From Candidatus Gastranaerophilales bacterium (lineage in GTDB: Bacteria > Cyanobacteriota > Vampirovibrionia > Gastranaerophilales > Gastranaerophilaceae), in NCBI GenBank assembly GCA_944325615.1, contig CALVAU010000106.1, forward strand, positions 1 through 6,555: a DNA stretch of 6,555 bases. Direction: 5' to 3'. Both the position numbers and the translations under genes were made by a program. How positions within the stretch are numbered: position 1 is the first letter of the stretch; each line of letters starts with the position of its first letter. The notes below the pieces were generated by a model. That model saw only the letters and a program-made list of their open reading frames with translations. It was not told the DNA's origin and did no database searches. Shown one piece after another: positions 1 through 5,913 of this stretch.

Positions 1-542
1 ATGCAACAGGACCAATTAGCGGATCTGGTACTGCAAATAAAGGAGGCAGCTCTGGTAGTACAGCGACCGGCAGTGGCAGCAGCAGTGCAGGCAAATACAC
101 TCCAGCGCCATCACTTGCTCCGACAGGTGGCGGTAGCACTTCAGGCCAAAAATTAGCTAAAGGCGGTGGCGGCGGAACTGGCGGTCTTGGCAACCCAGGA
201 CCTGGAAATCCAAATGGCCGTCCGGGAATTGATACTATTAGAGAACCTGACTTCGGACCATACATGAGAGAACTTCAACGAAGAATCAAAATGAATTGGG
301 ATCCGCCGAAAGGTAATGAAAGTAAACGAGTTGTACTGTTATTTAAAATTGCAAAAGACGGAAGATTATTATCTTGCAGCGTATATAAATCATCAGGTTT
401 AAAAAGCGCAGACGATGCAGCATTAAACGCAGTAAAATTAACAGCTCCTTTCAAACCATTACCGGCAGAATACAAAGGTCAAAGCATTGATATTCAATTT
501 ACATTTGACTACAACGTATTTGGAGCATCAGGTTATCAATAG
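1..542 (+). CDS. TonB/TolA-family energy transducer, C-terminal part (5' end outside window)
   Basis: The reading frame is open from base 3 to the TAA at 540-542, giving 179 residues with no start in the visible part, so this is the 3' end of a longer gene. The Met at base 264 is internal: the frame upstream is open and the C-terminal domain begins just before it. Residues 1 to about 80 are a low-complexity linker rich in Gly, Ser, Thr and Pro. Residues from about 84 (DFGPYMRELQRRI) to the end form a TonB/TolA C-terminal domain. They show the family pattern: an amphipathic helix, NWDPP, a strand with KDG, the SSG turn, DDAALNAV and then APFKPLP. In this family the N-terminal helix sits in the inner membrane beside ExbB/ExbD, the linker crosses the periplasm, and this domain binds an outer-membrane partner. 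It lies 68 bases ahead of exbB, consistent with one operon. Whether it acts as TonB (nutrient receptors) or TolA (envelope integrity) cannot be decided here; no receptor, TolB or Pal gene is visible. Confidence 0.88.
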   Translation, partial: ATGPISGSGTANKGGSSGSTATGSGSSSAGKYTPAPSLAPTGGGSTSGQKLAKGGGGGTGGLGNPGPGNPNGRPGIDTIREPDFGPYMRELQRRIKMNWDPPKGNESKRVVLLFKIAKDGRLLSCSVYKSSGLKSADDAALNAVKLTAPFKPLPAEYKGQSIDIQFTFDYNVFGASGYQ

Positions 543-593
543 AAGCAAAATTAATAAAAAGCAATCAACAAAAGAAAAATATTTAATACAAAA

Positions 594-600
594 AGAGAGG
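594..600 (+). promoter_or_regulatory. ribosome binding site of exbB
   Basis: The purine-rich AGAGAGG lies 10 bases before the ATG at 611. It supports that start over any internal Met in the same frame. The preceding spacer (543-593) is A-rich, with no visible terminator or clear promoter, so translation of exbB probably depends on the transcript coming from the TonB-like gene. Confidence 0.6.
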
Positions 601-610
601 ATAAAAAATT

Positions 611-1255
611 ATGGAACTACTATTACACTCAATTCAACTGGACTGGCCGGTATTATTACCAATCCTTGTATGTTCAATTCTGGTTGTGGCTGTTGTTATT
701 AACAGATTTCAATTTTACAAAAAGAACAAACGGGATGTTGTTTTGTTCATACCAAAATTGCAAAGAGAATTAGCTAAAAATAATCTACAAGGTGCACAAA
801 GTGTTGCAGAACATTGCGGCGGCGTAATTGGGGAAGTAACAGAAGAAGCTGTTAGAATTTTCTCTGAACAAAGGAACGGTTTTTCTAGATCTTTTGATAT
901 CGCAGCTGCACTCGCTACAAGAAAATTGGAAAGCCACTTAACTATTTTAGGTACAATCGGCGGTGTTGCACCATTCTTAGGTTTGTTCGGAACTGTCGTC
1001 CGTATTCTATATACATTCCAAGATCTTGCAACTCAAGGGAACCAATCTGCTGCAGTTGCAATGGGTATCGGTTCAGCATTGATTGCAACTGCTTTCGGTC
1101 TTGGTGTTGCGATTGTTGCCGTTGTATTCTACAACTCTTTCCAATCAATCGTTAAAAGATATGAAGACGATTTCCAATTAATCAAATTGTTATTCTTAAG
1201 CTTTGTTGATTCTGAAGACGAATCAAACAAAACAGCTTCAAATGTTTCATTATAA
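611..1255 (+). CDS. exbB: ExbB/TolQ/MotA-family proton channel protein
   Basis: This 214-residue inner-membrane protein would form the channel that couples proton flow to movement of the TonB-like transducer. It shows the family's three-helix plan: helix 1 at about residues 12-31, a cytoplasmic loop to about 107, helix 2 at about 110-135 and helix 3 at about 149-175, then a charged cytoplasmic tail. Helix 2 holds the signature APFLGLFGTV, with Thr128 matching E. coli ExbB Thr148. Helix 3 holds GSALIATAFGLGVAI, with Thr160 matching Thr181. The position of E. coli Glu176 is Ser155 here, a departure from E. coli ExbB and TolQ. The length is near that of TolQ/ExbB proteins lacking the long N-terminal extension. 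The gene lies between the TonB-like gene and two exbD genes, so its partners are encoded beside it. TolQ is the alternative name; the sequence alone does not separate them. Confidence 0.93.
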   Translation: MELLLHSIQLDWPVLLPILVCSILVVAVVINRFQFYKKNKRDVVLFIPKLQRELAKNNLQGAQSVAEHCGGVIGEVTEEAVRIFSEQRNGFSRSFDIAAALATRKLESHLTILGTIGGVAPFLGLFGTVVRILYTFQDLATQGNQSAAVAMGIGSALIATAFGLGVAIVAVVFYNSFQSIVKRYEDDFQLIKLLFLSFVDSEDESNKTASNVSL

Positions 1256-1307
1256 AATATTTTCAGAACTTACTTTAAATTAGCAAACAACATAGGAAAA
1301 TTCAAAA

Positions 1308-1757
1308 ATGGCAATAAGTACAAACAAAAAAGAAAAACTTTTTACAGAAATAAATATCACACCTCTTACTGATATTTTTCTAGTACTTTTGATTATCATG
1401 ATGGTTGTAGCTCCGACATTTCAGTCAATGGATAACGCAATAACCGTTCCTGAAATTAATAGCGGAGTGGCAATCGAGCAAAAAAATGCTACAATATCAA
1501 TTACAAAAGAAGGTTTGATGTATATAAACGGTAAACAAATCAGTGAAGATCAACTGACTGATGAACTTGTTGCCATAAAAAGCACAATTGAGAAACCCGA
1601 AGTTGTTGTAAAAGCTGATGAAAAAGTAAAAAGTTCTGAAATAATGAAAGTAATGAATGCGGCACAAGACGCAGAATACAAAAAACTTATCGTAGCAGGC
1701 GAGCCGTTATCTAAAAAAGAACAAAAAGACCTTAAAGAAAATAACCAAGGAGTCTAA
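1308..1757 (+). CDS. exbD: ExbD/TolR-family biopolymer transport protein, first copy
   Basis: This 149-residue single-pass protein has a short basic cytoplasmic N-terminus (NKKEK), then EINITPLTD followed by one hydrophobic helix (about residues 20-38), and a periplasmic domain to the end. Asp22 sits at the start of the helix and matches the essential proton-carrying Asp25 of E. coli ExbD. The periplasmic part fits the ExbD/TolR fold, with ITVPE, ATISITKEGLMYINGK, EVVVKADEKVKSSEIMKVMNAAQ and KKLIVAGEP in order. A charged tail of about 17 residues (LSKKEQKDLKENNQGV) follows that fold and is absent from the second copy. An AGGA at 1294-1297 precedes the ATG by 10 bases. The gene is 52 bases from exbB and 2 bases from the next exbD. 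The helix-coding segment is almost identical in DNA to that of the second copy. Confidence 0.93.
   Translation: MAISTNKKEKLFTEINITPLTDIFLVLLIIMMVVAPTFQSMDNAITVPEINSGVAIEQKNATISITKEGLMYINGKQISEDQLTDELVAIKSTIEKPEVVVKADEKVKSSEIMKVMNAAQDAEYKKLIVAGEPLSKKEQKDLKENNQGV
1347..1405 (+). repeat. direct repeat, copy 1 (ExbD helix segment)
   Basis: This 59-base segment of the first exbD, starting GAAATAAATATCAC and ending ATGATGGT, matches 1787-1845 at 56 of 59 bases. The three differences (1370/1810, 1382/1822, 1397/1837) are all silent third-base changes in Thr, Leu and Ile codons. Similarity between the two genes drops sharply on both sides. Confidence 0.85.
1747..1752 (+). promoter_or_regulatory. ribosome binding site of second exbD, inside the end of the first
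   Basis: AAGGAG lies 7 bases before the ATG at 1760, within the last codons of the first exbD. This strong site and the 2-base gap between stop and start indicate translational coupling and roughly matched output of the two ExbD proteins. Confidence 0.75.
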
Positions 1758-1759
1758 AA

Positions 1760-2149
1760 ATGAGCCGTAATCGCGGAGAATTTAACGAAATAAATATCAC
1801 ACCTCTTACAGATATTTTTCTGGTACTTTTGATTATTATGATGGTAATTGCACCATTACTCGACCAACAGGGACTAAATCTTACCGTACCTGAAAATGTA
1901 GCTCAAGAGCAAGTAAAACAGGATACAAAAATTCTGACCGTTAATGTAACATCTGATGATAAATATTTTATCGACGGACAAGAAATTCCTGTAAATGAAC
2001 TTGAAAATTACATTAAACAACAGGCTTCAAATTTTCCTGACGGCTTAATGATAGAAACCGACGGTGAAGCGACTCATGGTGCTGTCGTAAAACTTATGGA
2101 CAGTGCAAGAAATTCAGGAATTACAAGTATTTCAGTTTCACAAGTGTAA
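1760..2149 (+). CDS. exbD: ExbD/TolR-family biopolymer transport protein, second copy
   Basis: This 129-residue protein has the same layout as its upstream neighbour: a short cytoplasmic start (SRNRGEFN), EINITPLTD, a single membrane helix (about residues 16-33) and a periplasmic domain. Asp18 is the predicted proton-carrying residue. The periplasmic region (LNLTVPEN, ILTVNVTSDDKYFIDGQEI, DGLMIETDGEATHGAVVKLMDSARNSG, ITSISV) fits the ExbD/TolR fold and ends without an extra tail. Outside the N-terminal helix it is only distantly similar to the first copy. Paired exbD genes behind one exbB occur in several phyla, where the two proteins are thought to form a heteromeric stalk inside an ExbB pentamer; that role is inferred here. 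It is the last gene of the operon, with a terminator about 25 bases past its stop. Confidence 0.93.
   Translation: MSRNRGEFNEINITPLTDIFLVLLIIMMVIAPLLDQQGLNLTVPENVAQEQVKQDTKILTVNVTSDDKYFIDGQEIPVNELENYIKQQASNFPDGLMIETDGEATHGAVVKLMDSARNSGITSISVSQV
1787..1845 (+). repeat. direct repeat, copy 2 (ExbD helix segment)
   Basis: This is the partner of 1347-1405, 440 bases downstream and in the same reading frame position of the second exbD. It encodes the run from Glu10 to Val29, which is identical in both proteins. Confidence 0.85.
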
Positions 2150-2174
2150 AATAGTAGTAGATAATATAAAAAAT

Positions 2175-2211
2175 AAAAAAGCGGACTTTAAAATCCGCTT
2201 TTTATTTTTTT
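2175..2211. terminator. bidirectional intrinsic terminator between convergent genes
   Basis: GCGGA (2181-2185) pairs with TCCGC (2194-2198) around an 8-base loop, and the stem extends through AAAAA (2176-2180) with TTTTT (2199-2203). On the + strand a T-tract runs to 2211, serving the exbD operon. On the - strand the A-run at 2171-2180 reads as a T-tract, serving the hypothetical gene. The TAA stop of the - strand gene (2202-2204) lies inside the stem's outer A/T part. Confidence 0.85.
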
Positions 2212-2996
2212 GTATTTTTTTGTGGCACTAACTTTGTAATCAAATAAGTTCCTCCGCCGACAATCACAGCACCCAAAAATCCATATAAACCTGCTGCTTT
2301 ATTTTTTATATTTTTTGCAGAGTTATTTACAATATCAAAAAGCTCTTTGGTTATTTTTTTATTATCAAAAATAAACTTACCTTTTTCAAAATTATAAGAT
2401 TTTTTGATAGCTTCAGCTGAGTAGCTTTCAAAGCTCTCATATTCAAATCCTAACGTCTCCGCGACTTCTGCAATTTTTTTGTTTTTAAGCTGCTCAATAG
2501 ACAAATCTTTAAATTGCATTTCTCTATAGGGCACCAAAACTTCCTGCAACTCATAAATATTTCTTGAATCTCTGACATCACAACACAAATCAACAATTTT
2601 ACCCACTGTTGCGTCTTGACCTAATAGGGCATATTCACCTGCTTTTTTAAATTCTTCTTCAATAATTTCCTGTTTTAAATTATCAAAAGTCATACTCGGA
2701 GAATTTTTCAATTTAAACTTTATATCTACTAACACCAAATCATCCATACTTTTAGCTTTTTTTACTCTATTGATATAATTTCCAAAAGAATTGATTTTTT
2801 CTACAGTTTTTTCATCCAAAGTTTCAACAACTTTATCCTTAACCGATTTTATAAAAGTATCAGATGGCCAACGATTTTGAAATAACTGTTCTGAAGAAGC
2901 CCCGCCATAAGCTGCAAGCACACCTCCACCCAAAGCGGCTCCTGATGAAAATATTAAATCTTGTTTGTTTGTATTTTTTACATTATTCACTGACAT
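2202..2996 (-). CDS. hypothetical protein with glycine-rich hydrophobic ends
   Basis: I do not recognise this 264-residue protein. After a polar start (NNVKNTNKQ), residues about 14-34 form a small-residue, Gly/Ala-rich hydrophobic stretch (FSSGAALGGGVLAAYGG). Residues about 40-230 are highly charged and predicted mainly helical, with many Lys, Glu and Phe. Residues about 235-257 form a second hydrophobic stretch (GLYGFLGAVIVGGGTYLITKL), followed by a basic tail (PQKNTKK). This fits either a protein anchored by one or both ends or a loosely membrane-associated one. No catalytic motif, cleavable signal peptide or lipobox was seen; adjacent cysteines occur once (LCCDV). The start was chosen because it gives the full N-terminal segment, although no good Shine-Dalgarno sequence precedes it. 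Codon use resembles the neighbours, so recent transfer is not indicated. It is convergent with exbD and divergent from ftsH, so it is its own transcription unit. Confidence 0.75.
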   Translation of the reverse strand: MSVNNVKNTNKQDLIFSSGAALGGGVLAAYGGASSEQLFQNRWPSDTFIKSVKDKVVETLDEKTVEKINSFGNYINRVKKAKSMDDLVLVDIKFKLKNSPSMTFDNLKQEIIEEEFKKAGEYALLGQDATVGKIVDLCCDVRDSRNIYELQEVLVPYREMQFKDLSIEQLKNKKIAEVAETLGFEYESFESYSAEAIKKSYNFEKGKFIFDNKKITKELFDIVNNSAKNIKNKAAGLYGFLGAVIVGGGTYLITKLVPQKNTKK

Positions 2997-3127
2997 AAAC
3001 TACACACTTATACTATAAAAATAAAAAAAAAGATAATCATTTAATTGCCATTATTACGAATAAATGAAACATCTCTTTACAAACTTTACCTTAATCGGTT
3101 ATATATACCAATATCTTATTTTTGAGT

Positions 3128-3133
3128 TATAAT
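3128..3133 (+). promoter_or_regulatory. putative -10 box of the ftsH promoter
   Basis: TATAAT, a perfect match to the sigma-70 -10 consensus, lies 40 bases ahead of the ftsH start. No good -35 box is found at the usual spacing (about 3105-3110 reads ATACCA), so the promoter may be activator-dependent or the match may be chance in AT-rich DNA. The region 2997-3173 between the divergent genes is otherwise featureless apart from A-runs and the palindrome at 3095-3111. Confidence 0.45.
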
Positions 3134-3160
3134 AAATTTGTTAAATATGTGTAAAATTTA

Positions 3161-3167
3161 GAGGGAG
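3161..3167 (+). promoter_or_regulatory. ribosome binding site of ftsH
   Basis: GAGGGAG ends 6 bases before the ATG at 3174. It is a strong site that fixes the ftsH start. Confidence 0.75.
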
Positions 3168-3173
3168 AATTTA

Positions 3174-5069
3174 ATGAACAAAAGCTCATCTGCAGGTTAT
3201 ATAATATTGGCAATTGTTGTAGTTATTTTTACGGCATCTGTGATTATTGGCGGACCTGTTACAGAAACAAAAGAACTTTCTTATTCAAACTTTTTGGAAA
3301 AGTTAAGCAACAATGAATTCAGCAAAATTGAAAAGGCTGATGATTTTCTTATTGCAATTCCAAAAGAACAACCCAAACAAACAGAACAGAAAAAAGAAAC
3401 AACAGCTCTTACGCCAAATCCTTTTATGCCCATTGAAAAACAAGCACCAATCCAGCAATATAAAGTATTGACACCGGCTGACCCTGATTTGATGAAAAAA
3501 CTTGCAGAGTCAGAGGCTGAAATTGCTGTAAAAAAACCAAGTGAATCTTCACAAATTATGAGCATAATCGGTTCATTACTTTTACCGCTTTTATTTATAA
3601 TTCTTCTTGTCGTTACAGCTAAAAGTATTCAAGCAGGCGGATCTCAAGCTATGTCATTTGGCAAAAGCAAAGCAAAACTTATGCTTGACAGCAAAGTAAA
3701 AACGACTTTCAAAGATGTAGCTGGTATCGATGAAGAGAAAAAAGAACTTGAAGAAATTGTAGATTTCTTAAAAAACGGTGATAAATATTTAAAACTCGGT
3801 GCAAAAATTCCGAAAGGTGTTTTATTAATCGGAGCACCTGGTACAGGTAAAACTTTGATGGCAAAAGCTGTTGCTGGTGAAGCAGGCGTTCCATTCTTCT
3901 CAATAAGCGGATCTGATTTTGTCGAAATGTTTGTCGGTGTTGGTGCAAGCCGTGTAAGAGATCTTTTTGATCAAGCTAAAAAACATCAGCCTTGTATTAT
4001 TTTCATTGATGAAATTGATGCCGTAGGTCGTCAAAGAGGTGCCGGAATGGGCGGCGGTCACGATGAAAGAGAACAAACTTTGAACCAGTTATTGGTTGAA
4101 ATGGACGGGTTTGACGAAAATACAAATATTATCGTAATCGCAGCGACAAACAGACCTGATATTTTAGATAACGCACTTTTGCGCCCCGGACGTTTTGACA
4201 GACAAATAGTTATTAACAAACCTGATATTCTGGGTCGTGAACAAATTTTAGAAGTACATGCAAAAAATAAACCACTAGATAAAGATGTTGAATTGAAAAC
4301 ACTTGCAAAAAGAACTCCGGGATTTTCAGGAGCAGATTTGCAAAACTTATTGAATGAAGCAGCTCTTCTTGCAGCAAGATATGACCAAAAACTTATCACA
4401 ATGGACAATTTAGAAGAAGCAATTGATAAAGTTATGGCAGGACCTGAAAAGAAAAGCCGTATAATTACAGACGAGGAAAAAGAAAATACCGCATACCACG
4501 AAGTAGGTCACGCACTTCTTGCAAAACTGCTTAAAAATTGTGATCCATTGCATAAAGTATCCATCATTCCGCGCGGTATGGCTCTAGGTATTACAATGGT
4601 ACTGCCTGAAAAAGATCATTTAACAATGAAAAAATCTCAAATTTTAGATACAATCACAATGACTTTAGGCGGTCGTGTTGCTGAAGAAATCGTCTATGGA
4701 AAAGATTCAATTACAACAGGTGCAAGCAATGACTTGGAAAAAGTTTCAAGAATGGCTCGCAATATGGTAACAGCTTACGGTATGAGCGAAAAAATGGGAA
4801 ATATGGCTTACGGTAAAAACGAACAAAATATTTTCCTAGGTCGTGATTTTGGAATGAAACGTGATTTTTCAGAAGAAATTGCTGCCGAAATTGACAAAGA
4901 AGTTAAAAAAATTGTCGATGAAAGATATGAGATAGCAAAAAAACTCCTCACAGAAAACAGAGATATGCTTGAATATATTTCAAAAAATCTTCTTGAAAGA
5001 GAAACGTTGGATGAAAAAGAATTTAATGAATTGATGGAAAAAGTAAAAAGTGACAGACAAACTTGTTGA
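3174..5069 (+). CDS. ftsH: FtsH, membrane-bound ATP-dependent zinc metalloprotease
   Basis: This complete 631-residue AAA+ protease would extract and degrade misfolded membrane proteins and short-lived regulators. In order it has membrane helix 1 (about 7-26), a periplasmic domain (to about 128) and helix 2 (about 131-149). The ATPase follows, with Walker A GAPGTGKT (Lys226), pore loop FVGVG, Walker B IIFIDEID (Asp279, Glu280) and the second region of homology with Arg340 and Arg343. The M41 protease has HEVGH (His442, Glu443, His446) and the third zinc ligand Asp520 in GASNDLE. All key residues are present, each protease ligand offset by 25 from E. coli FtsH. The periplasmic domain carries a Lys/Gln/Pro-rich stretch at about 63-95 (PKEQPKQTEQKKE onward) that looks like a flexible insertion. 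The C-terminus is short, ending SDRQTC; those last codons overlap the start of acsD, which suggests co-translation. FtsH normally forms hexamers. Confidence 0.98.
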   Translation: MNKSSSAGYIILAIVVVIFTASVIIGGPVTETKELSYSNFLEKLSNNEFSKIEKADDFLIAIPKEQPKQTEQKKETTALTPNPFMPIEKQAPIQQYKVLTPADPDLMKKLAESEAEIAVKKPSESSQIMSIIGSLLLPLLFIILLVVTAKSIQAGGSQAMSFGKSKAKLMLDSKVKTTFKDVAGIDEEKKELEEIVDFLKNGDKYLKLGAKIPKGVLLIGAPGTGKTLMAKAVAGEAGVPFFSISGSDFVEMFVGVGASRVRDLFDQAKKHQPCIIFIDEIDAVGRQRGAGMGGGHDEREQTLNQLLVEMDGFDENTNIIVIAATNRPDILDNALLRPGRFDRQIVINKPDILGREQILEVHAKNKPLDKDVELKTLAKRTPGFSGADLQNLLNEAALLAARYDQKLITMDNLEEAIDKVMAGPEKKSRIITDEEKENTAYHEVGHALLAKLLKNCDPLHKVSIIPRGMALGITMVLPEKDHLTMKKSQILDTITMTLGGRVAEEIVYGKDSITTGASNDLEKVSRMARNMVTAYGMSEKMGNMAYGKNEQNIFLGRDFGMKRDFSEEIAAEIDKEVKKIVDERYEIAKKLLTENRDMLEYISKNLLERETLDEKEFNELMEKVKSDRQTC

Positions 5070-5913
5070 TGAAAATATATTGGAAAACCTTCTTGAAAAA
5101 ACAAAAGAAGGTTTTCCTAAAAAATCTTTATACATTCTGGAACTTCCGATTTTCAATATTGAAAACGGATTTCCTTTTATGGACGAATATTTTAAAGATA
5201 AAAAATATTTAACAGATAAAAATAACAATACTAAATTTCTAAAACAGCTTGTTATAAAAGCACAAGAATTTGAGCCTGATATTTTGGGATTAAAATTTAA
5301 TATAGAAAATGAAACTCAAATAAATTGTGCGATAGATATTTTAAAATCTCTTTTGCCTGAAATCGAAAAACCTCTTATGCTAAGGGGGACAAATGATGAC
5401 AGCTTAGATAAAATTCTATTGCCAGAACTTATAAAAAATCTTGACCGAAAATCCATAATAGCCTCAGGAAATGAAAACACATATAAATCAATTATTCCAT
5501 ATACAAAAATAGGGCACTACATTGTTCTTTGCTCACCGATTGATATAAATCTTGCAAAAGAAATAAATATATTATCGACAGATCTTGGTCAACCTTTAGA
5601 AAGAATTATTACTGATACTGATATCGGAAGTTTAGGCTACGGCTTTGAATACGGATATAGTATTATTGAAAAAATAAAACAAGAAAGCAAAAAAGATAAA
5701 TATCTTTCACCCCCGATAATTTCTTTTGCCTGCGAAGAAGCCCTTAAGACAAAAGAGACTAAATCCAAAGATTTTTCAAATTCTTGGGGCAACCTAAAAG
5801 ATAGAGTGAGCTTTTTTGAAATTACGGCAGCAAGCGCAATGAAAGCTGCAGGAGCTGATTTGATTGTGATTAACAGCCCGAATACTCTAAATGCAATGAA
5901 AGGACTTGATTAG
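5050..5913 (+). CDS. acsD: corrinoid iron-sulfur protein small subunit-like (CODH/ACS delta subunit family)
   Basis: This 287-residue protein belongs to the AcsD/CdhD family, the TIM-barrel small subunit that caps the B12 cofactor of the CFeSP methyl carrier. Family landmarks are SPIDINLAKEINIL (162-175), a TDIGSLGYGFEY segment (190-201) and the closing AAGADLIVINSPNTLNAMKGLD. The likely start is GTG at 5050: an in-frame TAA at 5044 bars anything earlier, and the next candidate is TTG at 5080, with no clear Shine-Dalgarno for either. Family similarity begins near residue 23 (SLYILELP). The strand region with the usual GG-x-LPF motif, found ahead of that point in acetogen proteins, is missing, and the protein is about 35 residues shorter than I recall for Moorella AcsD. 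It overlaps ftsH by 20 bases and abuts acsC. A role in methyl transfer is inferred from the family; the acceptor is unknown. Confidence 0.88.
   Translation: MTDKLVDENILENLLEKTKEGFPKKSLYILELPIFNIENGFPFMDEYFKDKKYLTDKNNNTKFLKQLVIKAQEFEPDILGLKFNIENETQINCAIDILKSLLPEIEKPLMLRGTNDDSLDKILLPELIKNLDRKSIIASGNENTYKSIIPYTKIGHYIVLCSPIDINLAKEINILSTDLGQPLERIITDTDIGSLGYGFEYGYSIIEKIKQESKKDKYLSPPIISFACEEALKTKETKSKDFSNSWGNLKDRVSFFEITAASAMKAAGADLIVINSPNTLNAMKGLD
5900..5904 (+). promoter_or_regulatory. ribosome binding site of acsC, inside the end of acsD
   Basis: AAGGA lies 9 bases before the ATG at 5914, within the last acsD codons. Together with the zero-base gap (TAG then ATG) it supports this start and coupled translation of the two subunits. 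Confidence 0.6.

Noticed and set aside
1..245. Locally higher G+C at the left edge as a sign of foreign DNA
   Set aside because: It is explained by Gly, Ala and Pro codons of the low-complexity linker; the rest of the gene matches the neighbours.
487..702. A 71-codon frame overlapping the TonB-like and exbB genes
   Set aside because: It overlaps two well-supported genes in another frame, has no good Shine-Dalgarno sequence and no recognisable domain.
3008..3041. A possible promoter for the - strand hypothetical gene (TATAGT at 3017-3012)
   Set aside because: No acceptable -35 box lies at the right distance, and such hexamers are common in this AT-rich spacer.
5069..5212. A 47-codon basic frame starting at an ATG that overlaps the ftsH stop (TGATG)
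   Set aside because: The stop-start overlap is attractive, but the product is low-complexity Lys/Phe/Leu-rich and lies wholly inside acsD in another frame, where the acsD frame carries the family similarity.
3281..5228. Several long antisense frames over ftsH and acsD
   Set aside because: They are Ser/Phe/Leu-rich complements of a conserved gene and show no domain or ribosome binding site.
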